Shown here piece by piece: positions 24,401 to 36,400 of a stretch of DNA of 64,000 nucleotides. The DNA is taken from positions 26,544,440 through 26,608,439 of the forward strand of contig NC_054756.1 of NCBI RefSeq assembly GCF_018143015.1, read 5' to 3'. The stretch's first letter is position 1, and each line of letters opens with the position of its first letter. Both the position numbers and the translations under genes were made by a program. The notes beneath the pieces are model-generated. The model worked only from the letters and a program-made list of their open reading frames with translations, searched no databases and was not told the DNA's origin. The stretch comes from Lytechinus variegatus. Lineage: Eukaryota; Echinodermata; Echinoidea; Temnopleuroida; Toxopneustidae.

Positions 24401-27400
24401 AAGCAAAATACTAAAAATTTCATAAAAATCGGCTGTGTAATGAGAAAGTTATGACATTTTAAAGTTTCGCTTATTTTCACAAAACACTTATATGCACTGG
24501 CTGGTATGCAAATGAGGAGACTGATGACGTCATCCACTCATTATTTCTCTTGTATTTTATTATATGAAATATGAAATATTCTAATTTTCTCCTCATTGTC
24601 AAGTCAAACAATTATGGTTCCTCCCTGAACATGTGGAATTAGCATTGTTTAATACTATGTGGTTCAGTCAAGTTGGTCCTTCTAGTTAAATCTGTAAAAA
24701 TGAAATAATGTGTAATTCAAACAATAAAAACAAAAGAAATAGTGAGTGATAAACATCAACTGACACATTTGCATGTTAATGAGTTGTGCATCACTGTTTT
24801 TATGAAAAATAAGCGAAATTTTAAAATGCCATGACTTTCTTATTTTACATCCGATTTTGATGAAATTTTCAGCAATATGCTGGTTTCATTTTTTTTCTAT
24901 TAATTCAAATCAACATTTTCCTGGGGTGGACTTGACCTTTAATATGCACAACTCATTGATATGCAAATGGGAGAGTCGATGATGTCAATCACTATACCCA
25001 TTTATTTTGTTGTTTTTTGTTTTTGTATGAATGGTACAATTTTTCAATTTTCTTGGATAATAATGTAAGAATGAAGTGGACCCATTCATTCCTACCTTTG
25101 AAATGCTGTACTTCTGTCTTCTGATTACACACGTCATTCCCAGACAGAGATGACGTCGATGATGTTTCAGGGTAAAGAGTCGAGTTATCGAAATCCCAAC
25201 TCGACTCGGTGGTGCCGAATCCAGCATATATTGTGCCATCTGCCTCGGGAGAAGTCTCGACTAGAAAAAAAAAATGATGCGATTTAACACATATTATCTT
25301 TTGCTAGAGTCCTTTTTATTTCTCTGCTGGCCTGAAGTACATGCAGGTTCAATATATTGTTGTCTTTTCCAAATTTACCTTTCCTCTTTTTTCACACTTT
25401 CCTTTCTTCTTTTTTTTTCGTTTCCCCCTATTTTTCTGGTTTTCGGCCTTATTGCTTTTCATTTTAAAGGGGAAGATTGCCCGGAAGCAAAGTTTGTTGT
25501 AAAACAAAATAGCAAAAGAATGATAAAAAATATTGTTGAAGGTTTGAGGAAAATTCGTTAAAGGTTACGAAAGTTATTAGAATTTTAAATTTTGTTTTTT
25601 GTTTTGACGTCATAAACGAGCAGCTGCCCGATATTTTATGTTTATAAAAACTCATGAATTTTATTTTATAGCTCCTGATGACTAATTTTCTTTTGATCGG
25701 TGTGAAATTATTTGTCTATTGATACACAAAATGTACAGTAATAACAATTTTCAATTTTCTGTGAAAATGAAATTACATTGATTTTTAACCATTTACTATA
25801 TTAAAGGAATGCTGCTCGCATATGACGTCTCAAATCAAACAATTTAAATTCTTATTAATTTTCATTTCTTCGATAGATTTTTTCTCAAACATTCGTCAAT
25901 ATTTTTGGTATTTTCCTGCTATTTTTACGATAAACCTTTTGTTAGGTAAACTTCCCCTTGAATTTCTATACTTCATTTTCAACAACGTTGGGGAAACTTC
26001 ACAGGATGGAAAGGAGTAAGATCAAGTGTTCTTTTTATGAGAGGATAATGTAATAGAGGTTTCACATGGACGAATTGTTTGTCATATGATAAGTATAAGC
26101 CAAAAAGTTATGGATGGGGAATATGCATTCATTGTCGAAAGGGAAAATTTGTACACGTGTGACATCACAAATCTTGTTTACAGTGCCAATAGGAGGATCT
26201 CCTTATACATGTTATAGTGATCTCAATAATGGAGCGTTGTGGCCCAGTGGATTAGTCTTCTGACTTTGAAACAGAGGGTCGTGGGTTCGAATCCCAGCCA
26301 TGGCGTAATTTCCTTCAGCAAGAAATTTATCGACATTGTGCTGCACTCAACCCAGGTTAGGTGAATGGGTACCCGGTAGGAAGAAATTCCCTGAATGCTT
26401 GAGCGCCTAGGCAGCCCAGCTAAAGCCGGGGTAATAATAAAAGTAAGGCTCGGTGTGAGTTCTTAGAAGTGAAGCGGCTTCCCTGGTTAAATAAATCTAT
26501 TTTATCATTTTTATTATTATCAATAGCTTTAATCAGGCCACGGTGTCCCGACAGAGAATAAAAATCTAAAAATACAATTTTGGAAGTTATAATGGGTATT
26601 ATCAAAACTGAAGCTAGGTCCTTTCGGTAAGCGTCGACTGATAACAATATTTTGTGACCAGCAGCCCCAAAACCACTAATAAGTCGCCCAAAATTAGTAT
26701 TTGAATTATTTTGAGTAGAAAATGCACATTCTACGCTTTAAAATGATGTCAAAATAGATCACCATTTACACATAAAAGTACTTGATTGCATGCAGATGTA
26801 GTAGAAACTACGCGAGAACCCCGGGCGGGGGGGGAGGTCAGTCAAATATATACACACGCGTGACCAAGTAATTTCCAAACACCTCCTAAACGAGTTGTTC
26901 TCTGTGTGCAAAATAAACCCCTGAACAAGTTTTTTCACGGGCTTTATTTACACATTTTGGCCCCTAAATAATTTGTCGCTAAAATATGACCTCGGTTACG
27001 CGTGTGTACAGCAGTATATTTAACTGCCCCTCCCCCCATGGCGAGAACTTCACAAACTAAGAAACTGTGTTTGAAGTTCTAAGTTCACTCAAGCATGACA
27101 TGTGCAACTGTGCGATCTCCAGAAAATTCCATGCAGTCCGCTAAAACTTTTGTCAAATAAACTTTTGTCTTGTTTTTTTATTCAACGTTACAAAGTTGAC
27201 ACTACAAATAAGAAGAATTATCAGTAACCTATTAAAGATTTTTTTTGAAGGCCAAATTACTATTTGGCTATTTATAGAGAACCTTCCCTGGCGACTTGTT
27301 GTGGATTTCATCACATTATAATCAAGTAAATATATACATAAATTGCATATAATGAGTACACGATTTTATCAACTAGATAACAACATAGACGAACTGGTTT

Positions 27401-30400
27401 TATGGGACCTCTTTAGGGACACGGGCTGTGAGCGATCGAGACCCGGGTCGAGACCCGGGAATGAATATCATGATAAAAGGGAATCTAATTAAACAATAAT
27501 CTGACGGTGATTGCTCATGTTCAACAAGAAGTCGAACCCTGATAACAATAATAATAATAATTAGATTTTAATTCGTCATGAGGACGAATTAGGTGGTCCG
27601 TCATGATATCTCATTACCGAAAATGACCGAAATTGGTAAAAGATTCAAATACCAGCAATTTTCCCGTAAAATTTCGATATATGTGTAATTGACTCAATTG
27701 CAAAAATTTTCACTTCACAGAAGGTACCTGAAAATTTGATATACGTTATATGTAGTAAAAATGACCAAATAGAAAAAAAAATATGGAAATTTCCGCAAAA
27801 TGTCCGGAATGAATGCTTACAACCCAATAGCATTTCAATATTGCAGCGTTTACTAAAAAAAAGACATATATGATGTTTTACATTGTTAAAATTACCCCTT
27901 AAAATGTTCCGACAAAGTTACAAAAAATGTCCTACATAAAAACCGCGAAGCAAGTGGGCTTGAAATTTTCAGCAAGACCCTAGATTTGATTAATAACACA
28001 TTTCCTTGAAAAAAATTCTCAAAAATTCGGTCCAGAAAAAATTTGCAAAAACTTAAACAGGTCACAACACATTGATGCTGCGGTCAAAAGTTACAATTAT
28101 TCCACGTTATTTGTAGGGAATTGTCTTTACTACATCATATCAAAATTTGAGAGAAAATCGACCACTAATAACGAAGATACAGTCAAATATACATAAATAC
28201 GTTGACGTAATTGCGAAAATGTGTAATTTTCATTTCTAACGTAATCTTGACGTAACTACGCAATCTCCAGATGGGGTTTTGAATATATCCAAGAATGAGG
28301 AAAAACTTGGGGTCAACGGACTCCCTGAAGAGCTACAGTGAATTTTATATATAGGCATATTTTTGCGAGTTTGCACGCGCGTGTAATGCAGATTTGAATG
28401 GACGCGCATTCCCGTATTATTGGTCGTTAGAGGCTGAATGAGGTATCAAATTAATCAGAAGATAATGGACAATAAAAAAAAAATTCATAAAATGAATGAC
28501 GACTCGATGATGCATATTGTACAACGCCTACTTAGCTTGTTGTACGCGATCAAATGGGAGGCTGAATGTCACACATTCCTACCGTTGCACACAAGACGTA
28601 CCATCCAAAATGTACCATTGCACGGCTTTAGGAGGTGACGTCACAATGCGATTTCATTGAATAAGATGACAATGCGCGTACAACCCGCTGGCTAAATGCG
28701 CATTGCTGTCCAAGATCATGTGCGCTTGTGGGCCCGGCTTGTGGGATTTTGCTTTTCGCTTTCAATATTTTTGCTCCTTTTCCATAGATTACTGGAGGGA
28801 AAAACTTTTCTTTTTTCATATTTTCGCTAGATTCCGAGGCGTTGTACAACACAAATAGCGAATATTCTTATTCGTGCAATGGTGCGAGATTTCGCATTCG
28901 GTGAAAGAAAGAAACGCTCTATTCAACTCGGCTAACGCCTTGTTGAATAGAGCATCTTTCTTTCACCTCATGCGAAATCTCGCACCATCACAATCATGCC
29001 TATTCGCTATTTGTATACTGATGGTAGGTGCAAGAACGCGCACACATACCTGTTCGCGCGCAAATTCTTGACATGCTCAAAATGGTCTGAAACGTACCCA
29101 AACTTGACCACGATTGATTTGGGAAATTTTTTATATTCTTTGGTATTACTCGGCCCAAGCATCGAACCCATGACCTCCCATTCATGAGGCGGACGCTCAT
29201 AGCAGAGGGGCCGGGAAAGGGTTATTTCCAACATAATCATATAGTTTTGAAAAAAAAGCAATAGCAATAACAGTGTGTGACATCATCAATTTCCTTACTA
29301 GCTACCAAACTGTTTAGGGTAAATTATGAATAAAAATTATATAATTTCAACATTTTTAGATTAACGCTCTGTCAAAGGACGCGTGTAGTGGGATTCGGAC
29401 CCGGATCTTCTAGTTCAAAGTCCGTAGACTTATCCACTGAGCCACAAAACCTCTATGTGTATCAGGGTAGACACGGGGAGCAGAAGGAAAATAAATAGGT
29501 CTCATTCTTACTATCGAAGAGAGCGACATGAAAAAGACCTCCGCAGTTGTTAATGCGTCTTCCGGTACATCTTCTGTTGCACATCGATTCTTCAACGCTG
29601 GCAGACTGATTAATGGCCAGCGATGCATTCCCACAGAGGCAAGTGCCACCTCTGTATACCGCAGCATAGGTATAGGCATTTTCAGAGCGATTGCACCAGG
29701 TAATGCAGTCAGGTATCGTCACTTCGGTTTCTATGTCAGCAGAGTTTATCCAAGGCTCTTCAAGATCAGTTAACTCCGGTAAATCACGAGGGTAACATCC
29801 AAGATATCCACTCTCTACAGAAACGATAAAAATAAGTTCTTTTAACATTGGTTCATGGCCCTTTACCTTTTACCTTGGAAAGCGAAATTAAATGTTGCAA
29901 ATTTATTCAGATATGGTTTGAAATTACCCGACAGACTTTATGCGGCCGTTATCATATAACACAACAAATAGATTTAACGCCTCAAGACTAATTTTATGTG
30001 TCAGTAATGCGGAAGTGTGTGAAAAATTGTAAATGATGAGTTAAAATTGTCAAATTCTGAGGGTTTTTCACATTTTGAAACTGTACGAAATCAAACAAAA
30101 CGTCGCCCACTATGGCAATTTCAGGGCTTTCTTTTTGTGTTTAATAATCACTTTTTGTGATCAATAAAATTGAAGATGTCCCCGATTAGCTATTTTAATC
30201 CAGTCACTTTTCAGCTTTCCAATGAAACTGGCACCATCAAAGGCTACACAGTGCGTATAAAAAAAACGGAACAGATTTGAAAAGTCTATAAAATTCATGT
30301 TTCAAATTATGATGTCTATATTTTGGTGCTAATAGGTGCTCTAATGTCTTATCTTTCAAATGCTAGTAATACCATGATAACATTTGTTCTACGGCGGCCG

Positions 30401-33400
30401 TACGGCGAGTCGAAAACAGCCGTTTTATCAATTTTGATTCAAACCAGCTGTATGTAGTTGGACAAAAAAATGTTAAAATGGCTGTTTTCGACTCACCGTA
30501 CGGCCGCCGTAGAACAAATGTGACCATGTCATAAAAAGATAGTTTCGTTCATGCTTGAGCGAACACGGAATGCTTTTGTCTGGGGTTGAAATGGAAGCTT
30601 GCGTCACAATGGCATAGTCTTACTAATCAGCAGACTTCCTCTTAACCTTTTCATTATCTTTGCCATAATTTTCAAATCATGCGGTCAAAATTTATTTTCA
30701 TATCTATTTATTTGCTAGAATTATTCTGTTGTTTCTTTTTAATATGCTCTCTGTTAGGTTTGAATATTCCTTCTTCAAGCTAAAACAATTTTGTTTCAAC
30801 CGAATTATGGGAGCGCGTGGATTTTTTTTAAAAATCCATTCATTGTGTGCTACAAAGGTTATGGTGCCTTTTGAACAGTGTCATACAGATGGGCGGGCGC
30901 TCGAGATGCCCCCCCCCCCCCCTCAATAAAAAAAATCATGACCAAGAAAAAAAGTGGACAGGAAATAAAAGGAAAAGTATCAAGTAAGATATGATATTAT
31001 TTTTTTAATATTATGTCAAAATCTTTCACAAAATTTGATATTGTAATAAAAAAGTGGGAATATTTGCGTGCTCACTTCGCTCACTCACAACTTTTTAATA
31101 GATTTTACCCGATCTGCCATATCTAGCTCCTTCAAAATTGACTCAATACACCATTGTTATTGAAAAACATGAATTCCTTCTTGTGTTTCCTGTCAAGCAA
31201 TTAAACTTGATCAAGGAATCAATGACTCCTTGAAAAACAGAGTCATGTCTTTAAAGGTACATAACATATTTTGTTTCACGTAATAAAGGTATTTGAATAA
31301 TCTCAAGTTTTCCCAATTAATAATTCAAATCTTCTTGCTTGGGTTGGAAAAAATCTTCTTTTCTCAGTTACCTATGAAGGAAAATTAAATGGTAAGAGAC
31401 GTTAAAATGAAAAAAACAAGATAATTCAATTGAATAAATAAATTTGTAAATGAAATTTGACGGCATAATTCGAAAATTGTGGCACAGATAATGAAAAAGT
31501 CAAGAGGAAGTCTCCTGATTAGCAAGAAGTTTGATCATCATATTACTCATATTCTGGCGAAAGCCTCTTTTTGAGCCCCCAACAAAAACGTCCCGTGTTC
31601 GCTCAAGCATGAACAAAATTTCTTTTTTTAATTGCAATTAAAAGATAAGACCTTAGAGCAACTATTAACACCAAAATAAAAATATCATAATTTGAAACAA
31701 AAGTTTTATAGACTTTTCAAATCTGTCCCGTTTTTTATATACGCACTGTACAGTGCACCGGTAAAAAAAATTTCTACTTATTTAAAAAGTGGAAGCTACA
31801 TAGATTAATTTGCATTTCGTTGTCATTCCATCTCCTAAAAGTACATGGTTCTCTAGGCTCTAACCCTCGGCATTGGGTATCGTATCCTAGGTGCCACGAA
31901 GGCACAAGATATTCATTCGACCCAACCAAAATTTCATTTTTTAATTTGATATTGCTGATTAACAAAAGTGTATGAATATGATTTACCATCTAATACTTAT
32001 TATAGGGAAGGCAACTACTGAGCTTCATAATTTTGCACAAATTGGGAATTTGATTTAGGAACCTTTTTGGAAGAAATATTGATGACTCTGGAACTATTTG
32101 GGGCCGCGGAAGTATTAGGGTCACTTTACTGTTTCACGTGATGACTATGATCCGGTCAAGAGATGCATTCATATCAGCCGATTTCAAATGAATTGGTCGA
32201 AGTACCCTTTTCTGGTCAGATATGGAATGTCAGACATATATCTCCACTGGTGGTAAGCATCCGACCCACGAATTTCAACTTTTTTTATTATTATTTTCAA
32301 CAGTGCCATTTTAACACACGATTCTATTGGAAATGATCCCCCTAGTAATTATGGTAATGGTAATATCCTTACCGTAGCATATCACTTCTGAAGTAAAAAA
32401 GTTAAATTGACCAGGATGTGCAGAGCACTCGGCAATGCTGTCTTCATCTGAAATAAAAGAGACACATAGAATAGAAAAGTGATTACTTTATACGTTTGCG
32501 TTGATGCGCAAATGAGAAGGGCAGCCGTATGTTGCAGTGTTGCTAGTAAAATGGTCAACTTTTCTATGACAACTAAAAAAAATAATAAGTAATCGCTTTC
32601 GAACTTTTGTGCAGTATATTTTTTTGTAATTTCTCATTTCTATTTTTCAATGAAACAACACGGCCAGTTTTGCTGCCGTCTATGTTCGTTGGCTGTCAAA
32701 AAAAGTTATTAGTATGCAGGTTGAAGGCGGTACAACAGGCTGAAAAATAATGCGATTTGAACAGATAAGTAAAATCAGATAAACAAAACATTGAAAATCT
32801 CATTAAAGTTGGTCAAGATAATTATGACAAAAGTATGACACTTTTAATTTTGACATTAATTTGATGAAACATAAATTGATATGCAACCTGATTATGTCAT
32901 AATTGTTCTTTTTTTTTCATTGTATAAAATTGCATTTCCTCGAATTCTGTCCTTCACAAAATGAAGCAAAATGCATTGACTACTGAATAATTGCTGCAAC
33001 TTATTTTGTTACAACGGTACATACCCCCCCCCACACACACACACACACACACATACTTATATTTAAATATGAAATAATAAGATAAGGGAAATTAGGGTCA
33101 TGACGTCATCAAGCATATTCATGACGGCGTGCACAAAACTGTTTTCACAAAACTTTGCTAAAATATGGAATTCAATAATATCCTTACTTTGTGGAAATTT
33201 TCAGCATTTTAAAAGGTGAATTTCACTCGATTTTGCTCAGATAAAATCGCTTTCAGCCCGAAGTTCCCTGCTAAGAAAATCTACATTCTATTTCTTTTTT
33301 TCATGGAATCAAAAAAGATACGGACTGGAAATATATTTTCACACTTACCCCCAACACATTCTATTTCTAAATTGGAGTCATCTACGAACCCAAATTGCCA

Positions 33401-36400
33401 GGAATCTTCATTATTGGCGGCTGGGTATCCGAGCTCTCGGCAAATAACCGACGCTTCATCGTAAAAGAATCCCCATGTAGAAACTGTCTGCCATTCAGTT
33501 GAGTAATCAGGTACAAGGACTTCTAATCGACCCTCGCTTGGTATTGCTCCACCCACCAGCCTTACATCTATATTTAAAAAAAATGACAAAAACTTGTTTC
33601 TTGCAGTGTTACCTTCGTTTTACCGAACCTTATAAGTACAGTCACCCCAACGGAACGAGAATACCGACCGACGGTATGCGCTTGGAAACAACGCAATATC
33701 CGGACAGTTGCGTAACTAGGGAGAAAGGACAAGAGGGCATGATGTGCCCCGCATCGGCTGAAGCGTGGAAGGGGGTAAAAAATTGTAGTGGGGAATTTCT
33801 TTTCAGAATTTCATGAAGCATAAGTGGCTTATAGACCGCATAATGTCAACTCTTTTGTGCCCTTGCATTGACTGTAAAAGGACAAGTCCACCACAACAAA
33901 AAGTCGAATTGAATAAAATGAAAAAATCCAACAAGCATAACACTGAAAATTTCATCAAAATCAGATGTAAAATAAAAAAGTTATGATATGTTATCAAAAT
34001 CATATGAAAAATAAGAAAGTTATGACATTTTAGAGTTTCGTTTTATTTCACAATATAGTTATAAAATATGCACATCCCGGCCGGTATGCATATGAGGGAA
34101 TTGATAACATCACTCACTATTTATTCTGTATTTTATTATATGAAACCTGAAATATACTTGATTTCTCCTCATTTTCCTGTGAAACAAAGTTTTATTTCTC
34201 CCTGAACATGTGAACCTTGTTTAACATTTTATGGTTCAGTCAAGTTGATCCTTAATGTCAAATCTGTAAAAAAAAATGAAAAATTGTATAGTTCAAACAA
34301 TAAAAAAATAAAAATAGTGAGGGACATCATTGAATCTCTCATTTGCATGTGACTAGATTGTACATACATGTATAACTATTTTGTGAAAAATAAGCGAAAC
34401 TTTGAAATGTCATAACTTTATTATTTTACATCCGATTTGATGAAATTTTCATTATGCTTATCTGATATTTCTCTATTGATATAAATCAACATTTTTCTGA
34501 AGTGGACTTGACCTTTAAATGCGAAAGAATAACCCCCGTCCAAGGGGATACAACGACACCCGGGTGGCACTTCCATTGACCAGTGGATACCATGCGCGAC
34601 CATTGGGTCTCGGAAAGCACCCTAAACAGGTAAACAAGTACTTTCCATATTCTGAAAATGCACCCCTTAGCAAGTATTGGCGTGTGAAACCCTACCATTA
34701 ACAAGTATTGGAAACAAAATGATACCCTTGGCTAGTATTCCATGAAATGAACCCCCCTAAACATGGTAAACAAGTACAGTGTTATTTTAATTGTTATGTC
34801 ATTGTTACGTCGATTTTACCTTTACCTACATCACTGGGTTTCGTACGGCCCCACCTCCCACACCTCACGCAAGTCGGACTCTAAGCACGTAAAGTGTTGA
34901 CTGTTGGGACAAAAAGTACATCCTTTATTTTTTAGTCTTTTTATCCTTACAAATTTGACCCTATACACGTAACTTTCCTAGCGAAAGAGATACTTTTTCA
35001 TTATTTTAGTGTTTTGAAACCCTTATTACGTTAAGTACGTAACGTGCCGTATCTTGAAGAAGACGCGTTTTTTGGGAGCGCATGGTATGCACTCGTCAAT
35101 GTAATCCCCCCCCCCACGACGCGAATTAACGCTTCATTTTCAATTCAATATACGGTACAGTGCGTATTAAAAAAAGACACTTCCATGACTTTACACTACT
35201 ATGGTAAAGCCCCGTCGGCGGTGTTGCGGGTGGAAAAAAATGAAGTCCAAATACTCCCCGGGGGGGCCACTTCCATTCACGAGTGGATACCATGCGCGAC
35301 CATGGGGTCTCGAAAAGCACCCTAAACACGTAATTTCCATAGTCTGAAAATGCACCCCTTAACAAGTATTGGCGTGTGAAACCCTACCCTAAACAAGTAT
35401 TGGAAACAAAACGATACTCTTGTCCAATATTCCCTGAAAAATGATGAACCCCTAAACAAGTACAGGAATGTTTTATTGTTACGGGTCCTTCGGTCGTCGG
35501 CTTTACCTTATTTGGTTTAGTACGACCCATCTTCTCCACCTCGCGCAAATCAGACTCTAAACACGAAATTTTGGGGCAAAAAGGACATCCTTTATAAAAC
35601 ATTTAATTTTGTTTTATCATCCCCGCAAATTAGACCCTAAACACGTAATTTTCCTAGCGAAATAGATACCCTTTTTTCATTATTTTTGTGTTTTTGACAC
35701 CCTTATCACGTTCCGTACGTAACGTGCCCTATCGTGAAAAAGACATCCTTTTTACGTGTTTTTTGGTCGCGCATGGTATCCACTCGTCAATGTAAGTGCC
35801 CCCCCCCCCGGGAAATACTCTAAAGGCTGACAAGATGGTTACAAGCATGTATAAGCCCCCCCCCCCTCAAAAAACTCTGATGCTACCATCGCGTTTGCCT
35901 TAGAGGCCTAGCATGAACGTTTTGATAGTGAATCGATAAGGATAACTTATATTATTACAACTTGATGTATGCTACCCTTTTCGAAATGGGCCATAGATCT
36001 AAACAATTATATTTCTAGTGATGTGAGTGAAGAAAGGCATAAATGCTCCATCGTTGACTCACATCAAAGTTCTATAGGCCAATAAATTGATAAAGTAAAC
36101 AAAAACAACAGAAATGTCAATAGGAGGAGTGGACACCAAAAACAGCAAGGGTAGAATAGCATTCAGCAATAGACACAAGACGCTATTGGAGCTGTTGCTA
36201 AATGTGGAAAGATGTGTAGAATAAATCTAAGTGTGGTGACATCTTCAAATAAGAAAGAAATGCAAAATTAGCCAACATGAAAATAATTCAAGAGGTAAAC
36301 TCAAAATTAAATACATAAATAAAAAAAAAGTAAATGCAAATGCCAACCATAGATCAAAATTATGATGAAGTAGTATTTTGCAACAGAACCATGTACCAAT

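Noticed and set aside
26228..26310. tRNA gene
   Set aside because: Has boxes A and B but is followed by a shared SINE body; same head-body unit at several places.
29528..29773. 81-residue plus frame at WSC-1
   Set aside because: Antisense shadow of the WSC-1 exon; the minus frame has the cysteine pattern and splice sites.
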